From UBA3263 sp964586765 (lineage in GTDB: Bacteria; Bacteroidota; Bacteroidia; Bacteroidales; Muribaculaceae): a stretch of 64,000 nt of DNA. Under the pieces are notes generated by a model that was not told the origin of the DNA, made no database searches, and worked only from the letters and a program-made list of their open reading frames with translations. Below are positions 53,673 through 63,434 of this stretch, piece by piece (position 1 is the first letter of the stretch; each line of letters starts with the position of its first letter). A program made the translations under genes and the position numbers. The stretch covers positions 124,001 through 188,000 of the forward strand of contig CAZPHN010000001.1 of NCBI GenBank assembly GCA_964586765.1, read 5' to 3'.

Positions 53673-54592
53673 TTTTCAATCAAAGCGAGTGCTTTTTTTA
53701 CAAAATCAGGGTCATTATACTCAATCCAGTCAATATGATGACCTCTCCGCTCCATTCCACGGAACCAAGTCATCTGCCGCTTGGCAAACTGATGGATTGC
53801 AATAAGAAGGTCGCGCTCCATCTCCTCGCGAGTTATCTTTCCAATCACGTAAAGAGTAAGGAACTTATATTCGAGACCATAATATATAAGGTCATCAGGC
53901 TCAATACCGGAGTCAAGCAAATGTCTCACCTCATCAATCATTCCGGCATCAAGACGCGACTTAAGCCTGCTCTCAATCCTATGTCGACGCTCATCACGAC
54001 CAATAGCCACACCAATTAATGCATCATATGGTATAGGTCGGCTTGCAACAGCAGGGTCAGCATCCGGATTTTCCTTATAGTAGGTCTGTATCTCAATCGC
54101 GCGGATGGCACGCGCACACGTATCCACGTCAGTAATATTATGGAGCCGCTTCATCGAAGCGAGAATTTCAGTAAGCTCCGACAGCGACTTTCCGCGCAGT
54201 GAGTTTCGCAAGTCAGCATTTTCGGGCACCTCAGGCAATGCGAGTCCGTTAATAAGTGACTCAACGTATAAACCTGTGCCACCGCAAAGAATCGGGCGTT
54301 TGCCCCGCGACTGAATATCCTCAATAGCGGTACGGGCGTCAGACAAATAAGAATAAAGATTATATTTGCTGCCAGCCGGTTGAGTATCTATCAAATGGTA
54401 TGGTACCGGACCGTATTCTTCAAGGTCCTTACCCGTTCCAAGATTCATTCCACGGTAAACCTGACGGGAATCGGCACTGACAATCTCCCCGTTTCCAAGG
54501 GCTACGGCAAGTTCGACGGCGCGCCGCGTCTTGCCGCTCGCCGTCGGACCCGTAATGACTATGAGGTTATTACTTTCCAAACTTATCAACAA
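53669..54592 (-). CDS. miaA: tRNA dimethylallyltransferase
   Basis: Adds dimethylallyl to A37 of tRNAs reading codons that start with U. P-loop LIVITGPTASGKT at the start, then SADSRQVYRGMNLGTGK, GGTGLYVESLINGL, and the C-terminal RQMTWFRGMERRGHHIDW. The 307 residues are normal. The start is unclear: no ATG exists upstream of the P-loop; TTG at 54592, 54589 or 54580 overlap the end of the dipeptidyl peptidase gene. Confidence 0.94.
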   Translation of the reverse strand: MLISLESNNLIVITGPTASGKTRRAVELAVALGNGEIVSADSRQVYRGMNLGTGKDLEEYGPVPYHLIDTQPAGSKYNLYSYLSDARTAIEDIQSRGKRPILCGGTGLYVESLINGLALPEVPENADLRNSLRGKSLSELTEILASMKRLHNITDVDTCARAIRAIEIQTYYKENPDADPAVASRPIPYDALIGVAIGRDERRHRIESRLKSRLDAGMIDEVRHLLDSGIEPDDLIYYGLEYKFLTLYVIGKITREEMERDLLIAIHQFAKRQMTWFRGMERRGHHIDWIEYNDPDFVKKALALIEK

Positions 54593-56756
54593 AGAACTGC
54601 ATCATACGCGAGTAAACCACTGCGCGGGTATTGCAACCATTGATAGAGTGATTCATATTAGGAAAGAGAAGCATATCAGGCCACTTGTTCTGATTAATCA
54701 TCAAAGCGGTAAGCTCGATAGTATTGCTCATATGGACATTATCATCAGCTGTGCCACTGATCAGGAGCAGCGGACAGTTGAGCTTGCTGACACGCGAAGT
54801 AGGAGCTGATTTCTGATACCCGCTCTCATTCTGACGGGGAGTCTGCATATAGCGTTCAGCGTAAATAGTGTCGTAATAACGCCATGAGGTTACCGGTGCG
54901 ATAGCCACAGCGGCAGCATAGGGAGCTCCACTTGACGCACACATAAGTGTTTCGTAACCGCCGAAACTCCAACCGCAGATACCTACCCGCTTTGCATCGA
55001 CATATGGCAAAGACTGCACATATGAAAGCACAGCGTTCTGGTCTATGGTCTCATAATAACCAAGGTTCTTATATACGATTTGCTCGAATTTTCTGCCTCT
55101 GGCTCCGGTGCCGCGTCCATCAACGCAGACCACGATGAAACCATTCGTGGCGGCGAACTGCGGCCAATCCATCACCCAGCGGTTAGTAACTTCCTGCGAG
55201 CCGGGACCACTATACTGGGTCATGATGACGGGATATTTCTTAGATTCGCTGAAACCTACGGGTTTAATCATCCAGCCATTGAGCATTTCTCCTCCACTTT
55301 GAACTGTAATAAACTCCTTCTTGGGTGCGGAGGCAAATCTTGCCGCATACTCAGCATTATCCTGAAGCACACGCAACGATTTTTCCTTACCGACAGCAAC
55401 AAGTGTGAAAACCGGAGGAGTCTTTGCATCAGAATGATTCAATACATAATAATTCATTGCGGGCGCGAACTGGGCGGTTGACCAGCCTTCAGCCGGAGTT
55501 ACTACAGATTTCACACCCTTAGGATTAATCTTGCAGATAACACGGTTCAGCGGTCCGTTCTCTGCCGACTGATAATAGCGTGTGCCATCCGAAGCACAAC
55601 CATAATATCCGGTTACGTCATAATCGCCTGAGGTAAGTGCGCCAAGGTCATTGCCGTTATAATCCATCCTGTAAAGGTGACTGTAACCTGTACGGTCACT
55701 GAAAATGACCATTCCATCCTTCTCGTATGAGATATTCTCATACGCTTCCGGACGAACCCACGCGTCACTCTTCTCCTGATGAACTGACTGAGCAACCGCC
55801 GAACGGGGATTTACACGGAATATCTCAAGAAGATTCTGGTCACGGTTTAGAGTCGTAACAATCAGCTGGGAAGCCTCAGCTCCAAAATGAATCGTAGGAA
55901 TATACTCCAAATCGGTACGCGGAATTTCAATCGGCTTGATTTTACGGGTATCTACGTCATAAGAATGAAGTGTGACCTTGGAGTTCTTTTCGCCTGCAAC
56001 GGGATATTTATATGTGAAATCGCCGGGATAAAGCGCATATTGCTTCATAGGGATGCAAGCTCCCTCATACATTGAAAATGAGAACGCAGGCACGTCGCTT
56101 TCATCATATCGGAGATACGCAAGCGTAGAGTTATCAGGTGCCCACTCCATTGAGCGGTAAGTACTGAATTCTTCCTGATATGTCCAGTCAGGGACACCAT
56201 TTATAATAGAGTTAACCATTCCATCTTCGGTAACTGCTACTTCCGAACCATAATCGAGTTTATGGATATATATATTATTATCATCTGCCATAAAAGCTAC
56301 CATTCTGCCGTCGGGACTGAAAACAGGGGCCTGCTGGCGAGGATGAGCCACAGAAAGCGGCTTAAGCGTATTGCGCTTTATGTCATAAATATAATATGAT
56401 GCCCAGAAACTATGACGATAGATTAGCGTTTTTTCCTCATAAACAAGCATTTTCGTGCCGTCAGCACTCAGCTTGTAATCAGAAACACGCTCTATTTTGC
56501 TATCGCCGCGCGTTGAAGAAACATTCATGACGGTTTCGAGTTGCTTTCCGGTAGCCACATCGAAACGGTCAATACTTTTTCCGTCAGCACTAATCTTAAG
56601 GAAGCTCAAACCATCTGGCATAAAATTAAGCGAAGCCGAAGCAGTCACATTGGCTGGGTAAACATACTCGCCAAGCTCGGAAACACTAATTTGCTGGGCT
56701 GAAAGCGTCATCACTGATGCGCCAAGAGCAATGAAGCCTATGAGTACTCTTTTCAT
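54570..56756 (-). CDS. Dipeptidyl peptidase IV (S9B)
   Basis: A secreted serine exopeptidase that removes X-Pro or X-Ala dipeptides. Signal peptide (LGASVMTLSAQ), then an eight-bladed propeller (about 30-480) and an alpha/beta-hydrolase domain. The triad is visible: GWSFGGYETL (Ser about 595), SGTADDNVH (Asp about 670) and FPNMNHSI (His about 702). The Glu pair for the substrate amino terminus may be in the YQEEFSTYRSMEW segment. Similar enzymes of gut Bacteroidales act on dietary and host peptides. 36 bases after the coiled-coil gene. Confidence 0.93.
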   Translation of the reverse strand: MKRVLIGFIALGASVMTLSAQQISVSELGEYVYPANVTASASLNFMPDGLSFLKISADGKSIDRFDVATGKQLETVMNVSSTRGDSKIERVSDYKLSADGTKMLVYEEKTLIYRHSFWASYYIYDIKRNTLKPLSVAHPRQQAPVFSPDGRMVAFMADDNNIYIHKLDYGSEVAVTEDGMVNSIINGVPDWTYQEEFSTYRSMEWAPDNSTLAYLRYDESDVPAFSFSMYEGACIPMKQYALYPGDFTYKYPVAGEKNSKVTLHSYDVDTRKIKPIEIPRTDLEYIPTIHFGAEASQLIVTTLNRDQNLLEIFRVNPRSAVAQSVHQEKSDAWVRPEAYENISYEKDGMVIFSDRTGYSHLYRMDYNGNDLGALTSGDYDVTGYYGCASDGTRYYQSAENGPLNRVICKINPKGVKSVVTPAEGWSTAQFAPAMNYYVLNHSDAKTPPVFTLVAVGKEKSLRVLQDNAEYAARFASAPKKEFITVQSGGEMLNGWMIKPVGFSESKKYPVIMTQYSGPGSQEVTNRWVMDWPQFAATNGFIVVCVDGRGTGARGRKFEQIVYKNLGYYETIDQNAVLSYVQSLPYVDAKRVGICGWSFGGYETLMCASSGAPYAAAVAIAPVTSWRYYDTIYAERYMQTPRQNESGYQKSAPTSRVSKLNCPLLLISGTADDNVHMSNTIELTALMINQNKWPDMLLFPNMNHSINGCNTRAVVYSRMMQFFVDKFGK

Positions 56757-56792
56757 ATAATATCAAAAATGGAGTCTTGAAAATTATGCGGT

Positions 56793-57767
56793 TTAAAACA
56801 AGGTCAACTGAGCATCCGGGTCCGGAGCCGGAGTGTGCTTGGGCGGCTGATAGCCGAAATCAGGGTCGGACGCAGGTGTTGACTGATGATTAGCAGGTAC
56901 CCCTCCGGGAAGGAGCCAGTCTACAATATCAATATTTGCAAGGTCCTCCGATGGCTCCGGGTCCGGACCATCATCAACTACTGTTTTTGGCTTACGCCCG
57001 CGACGCTTCTTCTTGGGAGCTTCCTCAACTTTTGTCTCCGGCTCATCAGGTGAAACAAGCTCTTTACGCTGCTCGAGAGCCTCGGCAAGTGCTTGCGGAG
57101 CCTCAAGGTCAGCAATCTTTGACGCAAGTTCAACATTTTCCGATTCCAAAGTCTCAAGTTTTGAAGTCAAAGCGTTTATACGTGCCTCATACGATGACTT
57201 AAGAGCTTCAATCTCTCCATCGTTGACCTCTGAAACGCGTATTTTGTTCATCAACGATGATATTGAAAGCTTGTGCTGTTCAATTTCCGAGTCAAGTTCT
57301 GCAATTTTCTGCTCAAGGTCACGGTTACGCTCCTGCAGGGCGCGCCGCTGACGCTGCTCGCTCAAAAGATTTGCCTTTTGCTCGTTTCGCTTTTCGTTGA
57401 AATCTTTCTGCTCGTTTCTTAGTTCCTCGAGCTCCGTCTGCATCTTCTGTCTGTCGCCGGTCAAGGATTTCTGTGACTCGACTCGGATATTATCGGAAAG
57501 TTTATCCAAAGCCGGACCTAAGGCATCGTAAACTTGCTGACGCTGCTTTACAGGGTCAATAGCAGCAATCACCATAGGCGACAGTCCACTGTTGATTATC
57601 CCACAGAGAGCGTCAAGAAACTCTTCCAAATCCGTCGGAACATTCCGGACTTCCGGAATTGACTCCGGAGCTTCCTGAACTTCAGTGGTTTTTTCTATAT
57701 CATCAAATTCGGTATATTCAGGATTTTCGAGTCCGAACGCCCGCTTTATTGCTTTTATCATTGACAT
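56793..57767 (-). CDS. Coiled-coil protein with AT-hook-like patch and C-terminal QLTLF motif
   Basis: A 324-residue cytosolic protein that I do not recognise as a named family. Residues 1-95 are mixed helix; about 95-225 are a heptad-rich coiled coil (KMQTELEELRNEQK, QERNRDLEQKIAELDSEIEQ); 252-261 are basic (KKKRRGRKPK, like an AT-hook); about 262-319 are Pro/Asp-rich and likely disordered; and the last five residues are QLTLF. That ending matches the QLxLF sliding-clamp binding consensus (UmuC has QLNLF). A DNA-bound or replication-linked role is inference only. It has its own -7 element and heads the operon with the dipeptidyl peptidase and miaA. Confidence 0.7.
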   Translation of the reverse strand: MSMIKAIKRAFGLENPEYTEFDDIEKTTEVQEAPESIPEVRNVPTDLEEFLDALCGIINSGLSPMVIAAIDPVKQRQQVYDALGPALDKLSDNIRVESQKSLTGDRQKMQTELEELRNEQKDFNEKRNEQKANLLSEQRQRRALQERNRDLEQKIAELDSEIEQHKLSISSLMNKIRVSEVNDGEIEALKSSYEARINALTSKLETLESENVELASKIADLEAPQALAEALEQRKELVSPDEPETKVEEAPKKKRRGRKPKTVVDDGPDPEPSEDLANIDIVDWLLPGGVPANHQSTPASDPDFGYQPPKHTPAPDPDAQLTLF

Positions 57768-57796
57768 TTTATGGTAATGACTTGATTTTGAAATTG

Positions 57797-57804
57797 CAAA
57801 TGTA
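57797..57804 (-). promoter_or_regulatory. Bacteroidota-type -7 element for the coiled-coil gene
   Basis: TACATTTG on the minus strand, 29 bases before the ATG at 57767, in the 72-base gap after gtrA. No TTG at the right spacing, so support is moderate. Confidence 0.45.
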
Positions 57805-57839
57805 GTAATTTTTTCTGAAAATATGACTAAAACTCAATT

Positions 57840-58358
57840 TTACTTGCGAAAATCAAATAATGACATAAACTTGACTAAACTCGGGTCAATTCGCGATGGG
57901 CGGTAAACAAAATATCGCTGGAGCAAAAAGTTCCAAATCCAACCGACCAAAACCGAAACCGTGAAACGGGCTGTGGCAAAATATCCGTCCGGACGGAAGC
58001 CGATTGTCTCAAGCCAGTGCCATCGCTGCAACAGATAATACAGAGCTTCGGTTCCCCACGCATTGAGCGCGACCGAGCCAAGCCACACAGCCGCATACTT
58101 GACTATAACTGCCTTTACCGAGCAATTCGTAGCATGAAAAGTAAACCGATAATTTATGCAGCAGTTAACCACTCCGCCACAAACCGCGCCAATGGTTGAC
58201 GCAAGCCATGGAGCAAGATGAACCCACGCATAGAACACAAAGCTGAGAATCAGGTCTGTCGCACCTGAAATCCAACTTGATACTCCCGAGCGCATGAAAG
58301 TGAACAGGAGATTATCGTTATGCAAAAACTTATCTACTAATCCGGTTGGTAATTTCAT
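57840..58358 (-). CDS. GtrA family membrane protein
   Basis: A 172-residue inner-membrane protein with four hydrophobic helices and the GtrA pattern: FMRSGVSSWISGATDLILSF, a Gly/Asn segment GGVVNCCINYRFTF in helix 2-3, and a final VGWIWNFLLQRYFVY. GtrA-type proteins are thought to flip polyprenyl-linked sugars or act in polysaccharide assembly. It is the last gene of an operon that includes a polyprenyl glycosylphosphotransferase, which fits this role. Confidence 0.85.
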   Translation of the reverse strand: MKLPTGLVDKFLHNDNLLFTFMRSGVSSWISGATDLILSFVFYAWVHLAPWLASTIGAVCGGVVNCCINYRFTFHATNCSVKAVIVKYAAVWLGSVALNAWGTEALYYLLQRWHWLETIGFRPDGYFATARFTVSVLVGWIWNFLLQRYFVYRPSRIDPSLVKFMSLFDFRK

Positions 58359-58369
58359 TTCAAAAAAGT

Positions 58370-60184
58370 CTATTTACTTTCAAAAAGTCGCACCACTCGA
58401 GTAAAATGATGCCAATATCGCTCGGTTTTCACCTCGCCAACACCATAAATTGTCGAAAACTCCTCGCGTGTCGTCGGACGTTTTTCGCAGATATCCTCCA
58501 ATGTTTTGTCTCCGAAAATAACGTAAGGCGGAACTCCCTGAATTTGTGCGAGGTCCGTCCGAAGGCGTTTCAGCTGACGCAAAAGCTGCTGATTCGGCAA
58601 AGTTGAAACAGGATTTGATTTCGACGTATCCTTTTTCTGTCTCTGCTCAAACTGGAACTTAGAGAAAATAACGGGAACGGTCCCTCTCAGTACCTGCATT
58701 CCGAGGTTGGTAATCTTAAGTCGATTGCCGTCATCGTAAGCGATTTCAAAGAATCCGAGCTGGAGCATCTGGCTCAGATAACTCTTCCACTCAGCCGCCG
58801 AAAGGTCGCGCCCTACCCCATATGTCTTTATTCGGTCATAGCCGCGCTTTATAAGGTCTGACTTAGACATTCCGCGGAGTATGTCGACAAGCATCGATAC
58901 TCCGACTTGCTCGCCGGTGCGAACTATCGCACTTAAAGCCTTCTGGGCAATAATCTTTCCGTCAAATCTCTGTGGAGGTGAAAGACAGATATCACAGTTA
59001 CCGCAATCATGAGCTACAGGTTCGGAGAAATAGCTCAACAACACCCTGCGACGACAAACGCCCGCCTCAGCATACTCAATCATGCGCGTCAGTTTCTCCA
59101 TATTAACGTTTCTGCGCTCACCTTCCTCTATGAAGGAGCGCAAAGTAGCCACATCGGCAAATGAATAGAACATCACAGCCTCCGCAGGAAGTCCGTCACG
59201 CCCGGCGCGCCCTATTTCTTGATAATATCCCTCAATGTTGCGTGGCAGATTATTATGGATTACGTATCGGATATTGCTTTTGTCAATCCCCATTCCGAAG
59301 GCAACAGTTGCACAGACTGCCTGAACCTTTCCGTTAATGAAATCCTGCTGAGCCTTGTCGCGCTGAGCGGCAGTCAATCCTGCGTGATAAACGCCTATCT
59401 TATAACCGCGAGAACTTAAATCAAAAGCCAGTTTTTCAGTGGTTTTGCGGCTTAGACAGTATATTATGCCCGAATCGTCGGAATATCGGTCAATTATCTG
59501 ACAAATCCGGTTGAGTTTCTTGGCACTTCCGGGATTATGCGTGACCGTAAGCGAGATATTCGGACGGTCAAACGAACTGATAAAGACTGCAGGATTATTA
59601 AGCCGGAGCTGAGTGACAATATCGGCGCGGGTAAGCTTATCAGCAGTTGCCGTCAGTGCAATTACTGGAACAGAAGGAAATTTTTCCTTGATTTTATACA
59701 ACTTTGTGTACTCCGGACGGAAATCATGTCCCCACTGCGATATGCAGTGCGCCTCATCGATGGCAAAAAGGCTGATGTTGATATTTTCGGGCCAATGCTC
59801 CATCTCAATCAGCAGACGCTCCGGCGAAACATAAAGTAACTTTATCTCTCCGCGACGCAACCGTTCAATCACCTCACGCGACTCCCGTTCCGAGAGGTTT
59901 GAATGTAGTGCCTCGGCGGGAATGCCGTTCTCCTGAAGTGACTGCACCTGATCCTTCATCAACGCGATAAGCGGACTAACCACAACCGCCATCCCGGGCA
60001 TGACAAGAGCAGGAATCTGGTAACACATGCTCTTACCGCCGCCCGTTGGCATCAGAACCTCACAATCTCGTCCCGAACAGACCGTCGAAATTATCTCGCC
60101 CTGACCCGGTCGGAACGAATCATAGCCGAAAAAGCGTTTCAGCAACGCGAGTGCCTGTACGTCAATATGCGTTTTCTTCTCCAC
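58370..60184 (-). CDS. recQ: ATP-dependent DNA helicase RecQ
   Basis: 3'-5' DNA helicase in recombination and repair. Seen: helicase motifs MPTGGGKSMCYQIPAL (Walker A), FAIDEAHCISQWGHDFRPEY (Walker B/aromatic loop), YCLSRKTTEKLA, ATVAFGMGIDK and QEIGRAGRDG; zinc cysteines in CRRRVLLSYF...HDCGNCDIC; a winged-helix RQC region; and a C-terminal HRDC domain (LRQLKRLRTDLAQIQGVPPYVIFGD). The 604 residues are complete. Its first 23 bases overlap the end of the glycosylphosphotransferase gene. Confidence 0.96.
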   Translation of the reverse strand: MEKKTHIDVQALALLKRFFGYDSFRPGQGEIISTVCSGRDCEVLMPTGGGKSMCYQIPALVMPGMAVVVSPLIALMKDQVQSLQENGIPAEALHSNLSERESREVIERLRRGEIKLLYVSPERLLIEMEHWPENINISLFAIDEAHCISQWGHDFRPEYTKLYKIKEKFPSVPVIALTATADKLTRADIVTQLRLNNPAVFISSFDRPNISLTVTHNPGSAKKLNRICQIIDRYSDDSGIIYCLSRKTTEKLAFDLSSRGYKIGVYHAGLTAAQRDKAQQDFINGKVQAVCATVAFGMGIDKSNIRYVIHNNLPRNIEGYYQEIGRAGRDGLPAEAVMFYSFADVATLRSFIEEGERRNVNMEKLTRMIEYAEAGVCRRRVLLSYFSEPVAHDCGNCDICLSPPQRFDGKIIAQKALSAIVRTGEQVGVSMLVDILRGMSKSDLIKRGYDRIKTYGVGRDLSAAEWKSYLSQMLQLGFFEIAYDDGNRLKITNLGMQVLRGTVPVIFSKFQFEQRQKKDTSKSNPVSTLPNQQLLRQLKRLRTDLAQIQGVPPYVIFGDKTLEDICEKRPTTREEFSTIYGVGEVKTERYWHHFTRVVRLFESK

Positions 60185-61550
60185 GAAGCGCGTTATAGAC
60201 AGTTCTAATTATGATTTTCAAATCAAGCATCGGACTCCAATGCTCAATATACCATACGTCAGCCAGCACTCGCTGCTCCATTTTCCAAAGTTCGTCCGTA
60301 TTGCCGCGATAACCGCACACCTGAGCCCAGCCGGTAATACCGGGCTTCACTACATGGCGTATCATATAGCGGTCTATCAGCTGACGATACTGCTCCGTGT
60401 GGGCAAGCATGTGAGGACGCGGTCCGCAAACTGACATGTCACCCATCCATACGTTAATAAACTGCGGTAGCTCATCAATTGATGTCCGGCGCAAAAAGTC
60501 ACCTACTTTGGTCTTTCGCGGGTCATTGGTCGTTGCCTGCGTACGGTCGCTGTCAGAATTCACCCTCATTGTGCGGAATTTGAGGCACGTAAACTCTCTG
60601 CCGCGATATCCGGTTCGTTTCTGCCTGAAGAATATAGGTCCGGGCGAAGAAAGCTTGACCGCTATCGCAACGGGTATAAATATTATAGGCGAAACCAGCA
60701 GGAAAGCCGACGAGAATACTATGTCGAATGTGCGTTTGAACAGGCGGTTATACCAGCGGCTGAGAGGATTTATCTGCGGCGTAAGTACCGGCAGACCTCC
60801 TACATTAATCAAATCAAACTGACGACCGACATATTGCGATATCTTGGGCACATAATGGAACTGCACCATTGTGTCATCACACATTTTGATGACATGCAGC
60901 AGTTCTTCTTCGTTCTCGCCCGACAAAGTGAAAAACACTTCATCGACTGAATTCTCGCGGATAAACTTCTCCAATCGGTCTATCGGACCGCAATATGTAC
61001 CCTTAAATCCCGGCGCAGGAGTCTTGTCAAAAAATCCTAATAGTCGGTAGCCGTAGGACTCATCGGTAGTAATTGACTCTCCAAGACGACGCGCCGTAGG
61101 GTTCGTGCCGACAATCACCACGCGCGAATAGTTACGTCCACGTCCACGCATACGCTTAATAAGCATACGTGTGCCCGTCCAGAGGAACGGCATGGTGACC
61201 ACCATCATCAGGTAGTACTGGAAATAATATTTCGCAGGAAAGTCATCTGCTTTCAGAAACTCAAGCAGAGTTACGAAAAAGAGCGCGTGAACAAAAACCG
61301 CCTTGAACGAATTGCTGACAATCTTGTCGATATGCAGCGAGCGTTCAACGCGGGTACGCTCGAACATACCCGCCACAGGAACCCAGCTGACCGATACAAG
61401 CACCCACTTGAGGCGTCCGTAATGGTCGAGCAACTCCGGATGAACCCAACAGAGTATGCCAAACAATACGTTGACCATCAAGAGGTCAACGATTGAAAGC
61501 AGTCCGCTTAGAAAGCGGCCATATTTTCCTTTAGGTGGAATATCAGGCAT
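60162..61550 (-). CDS. Polyprenyl glycosylphosphotransferase (WcaJ-like)
   Basis: Initiates exopolysaccharide or capsule repeat synthesis by putting a sugar-1-phosphate on undecaprenyl phosphate. About four N-terminal helices, a CoA-binding-like cytosolic domain (VVIVGTNPTARRLGESI), one further hydrophobic segment (about 280-300), then the catalytic C-terminus: KRTFDIVFSSAFLLVSP, FFRQKRTGYRGREFTCLKFRTM, RRTSIDELPQFINVWMGDMSVCGPRPH and VKPGITGWAQVCGYRG. The 462 residues match WcaJ-type enzymes. The sugar (glucose in WcaJ) is not shown. It overlaps the DUF349 gene by 8 bases. Confidence 0.93.
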   Translation of the reverse strand: MPDIPPKGKYGRFLSGLLSIVDLLMVNVLFGILCWVHPELLDHYGRLKWVLVSVSWVPVAGMFERTRVERSLHIDKIVSNSFKAVFVHALFFVTLLEFLKADDFPAKYYFQYYLMMVVTMPFLWTGTRMLIKRMRGRGRNYSRVVIVGTNPTARRLGESITTDESYGYRLLGFFDKTPAPGFKGTYCGPIDRLEKFIRENSVDEVFFTLSGENEEELLHVIKMCDDTMVQFHYVPKISQYVGRQFDLINVGGLPVLTPQINPLSRWYNRLFKRTFDIVFSSAFLLVSPIIFIPVAIAVKLSSPGPIFFRQKRTGYRGREFTCLKFRTMRVNSDSDRTQATTNDPRKTKVGDFLRRTSIDELPQFINVWMGDMSVCGPRPHMLAHTEQYRQLIDRYMIRHVVKPGITGWAQVCGYRGNTDELWKMEQRVLADVWYIEHWSPMLDLKIIIRTVYNALRGEENAY

Positions 61551-63348
61551 TAATCTTAGACTCTATAATCTCAATTTTGCTCTGAATGGAGGCGAGCTCC
61601 TCGCGCAGACGTGAAATACGTCCCTGCATATCGCGAAGCATTGCTTCTCCGCTGCGTGAGCGTGAGTTAAAGAATCCAAGATTATTCTCAAATGTCTTGA
61701 TTTCGTTTTTCTTCATTTCAAGTGAGCGCATCAAACGGTCACGCTGGCGGCTCAGTTCGCGGTCATTACCCTCAAGCTCCTTAACCTGATTTTCAAAGGC
61801 GGCGCGTGCGGCGCGCTGATTTCTCATGTCAAGCAACTCATAAAGACGGCTTACCTCAGCGCGATATGCCTCATAAAGCTTATCCTTCTCGCGGAAGGGA
61901 ACATGACCAACCTGCTGATAAGCCTGCATCAGGTCGCGAACCTTTGCAACGGCAGCTTTGCGTTCCTCGCCCTCAGCGGCTACGATAGCCTTCAGCTGCT
62001 CGATGATGTCACGTTTCTGCTGCAGATTGTCCTGCTCGGTCTTACGGGTCTCGCTGCCATTCTGCTTTTTGCGTTCAAAGAAATAATCACATGCGGCGCG
62101 GAAGCGGGTCCAGATGGCGTCGCTATGCTTCTGCGAAACCGCGCCTACTGATTTCCACTTGGTCTGCAGTTCAATCAGCTTATCGCCGGTCTTTTTCCAG
62201 TCTGTACTCTCCTTAAGTTCCTCCGCCTGCTCGCAAAGGCTGATTTTCTTAGCAAGGTTTTCGGCATAATCCTCTTTTATCGCCTTGAAATATGCTGCCT
62301 TGGCGGCAAAAAACTCATCACAGCGACTGCGAAAACGCTTAAAGAGCTCTCCGTTAGCCTTACGTGAGGCAAAACCAAGATTTTTCCATTCTTCCTGAGC
62401 GGCAAGCACGGTTTTAGTAGCTTCTTCCCATGCCGAATGATTCTTAAGTGAGTCAAAATCTATGGACTCTATGCGCTCACAGAGAGCAATTTTGCATTCC
62501 TCATTACGATGTTCAGCAGCCTTACGCTCCTCAAAGAATGCCTGATATTTCTTGTTGATTTCAGCAGAGATATCCTTGAATTTAATCCATATCTCCTCGC
62601 GAACCTCACGCGCTACGGGTCCGGTTTCTCTCCACTTATTGTGAAGGTCCTGCAGATGGCGGAAAGCAACCACCACGTCTGGTTCTTCAATCAGTTTCTG
62701 AGCTTGGTCTATGATAAGGGTCTTGAGTTCAAGGTTTTTCTTAAAATCAAGGTCACGCAAATCCTTGTTGACTTTCAACTGATCATAGAATTTCTCAGTT
62801 GCATCCTGATAACGTTTCCATAGAGCCGAAGTCTCCGTATCAGGTACATTGCCTATTTCCTTAAAGTTTTGCTGCAGCTCGCGAACGCGCTCTATATGAC
62901 GGTGAACATTATCCGCATCATCCGAAGCCTGATTGATTTCCTCGATAATGGCATTCTTTTTCTGCAGATTGTCCAGCTCCTTGGCAGTCTGTTCTGCTTT
63001 CAGGGCAGCGCGCTTATCCTTATAAACTTGAAGTGCAGCTTTAAATTCTTCTTCCAAAGCATCTTCCGTCGGCTTGAAATCTTCAGCCTTGTTGCCTTCA
63101 ATTTCAAGAAAAGCAGCCTTCTCAGCGGCTATTTCATCATGACGGATTCCATAAAAGCGGACCTTTAACCTATTAATGTCATCGTTTGAAATCTCGGTTA
63201 CATCTTTGTCGATAAGAGATTTTATGTTTTCAACGATTTCCGGTTTCGTAAGAGGCGCAGGGCGGTTCTTAACGTCGGTTTCGGGAGTGACTGCGGCTTC
63301 GGTTGCGGCGGCATCAGAAGTCGTCAAGGGTTCGTTCTGGAGGTCCAT
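61543..63348 (-). CDS. DUF349 repeat protein
   Basis: A 601-residue, highly helical cytosolic protein. After an acidic N-terminal segment (about 1-60) it has about five DUF349-type repeats, each a helix pair around a W(K)xxG(x)V...(L/I)W(x)RF(x)xxxxxFF pattern (for example SALWKRYQDATEKFY, EEIWIKFKDISAEI, ELFKRFRSRCDEFF, DAIWTRFRAACDYFF, KLYEAYRAEVSRLY), then a coiled-coil C-terminus. DUF349 proteins are widespread in Bacteroidota and Actinobacteria with no fixed function. First gene of its operon. Confidence 0.88.
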   Translation of the reverse strand: MDLQNEPLTTSDAAATEAAVTPETDVKNRPAPLTKPEIVENIKSLIDKDVTEISNDDINRLKVRFYGIRHDEIAAEKAAFLEIEGNKAEDFKPTEDALEEEFKAALQVYKDKRAALKAEQTAKELDNLQKKNAIIEEINQASDDADNVHRHIERVRELQQNFKEIGNVPDTETSALWKRYQDATEKFYDQLKVNKDLRDLDFKKNLELKTLIIDQAQKLIEEPDVVVAFRHLQDLHNKWRETGPVAREVREEIWIKFKDISAEINKKYQAFFEERKAAEHRNEECKIALCERIESIDFDSLKNHSAWEEATKTVLAAQEEWKNLGFASRKANGELFKRFRSRCDEFFAAKAAYFKAIKEDYAENLAKKISLCEQAEELKESTDWKKTGDKLIELQTKWKSVGAVSQKHSDAIWTRFRAACDYFFERKKQNGSETRKTEQDNLQQKRDIIEQLKAIVAAEGEERKAAVAKVRDLMQAYQQVGHVPFREKDKLYEAYRAEVSRLYELLDMRNQRAARAAFENQVKELEGNDRELSRQRDRLMRSLEMKKNEIKTFENNLGFFNSRSRSGEAMLRDMQGRISRLREELASIQSKIEIIESKINA

Positions 63349-63434
63349 TGTTGTGTTGATAATTAATCGGTTAGGGTAATAGGAACAAGCCTCTGTCCCC
63401 GAAAGGACTTTGGCAAAATCAATATTTTATGCCC

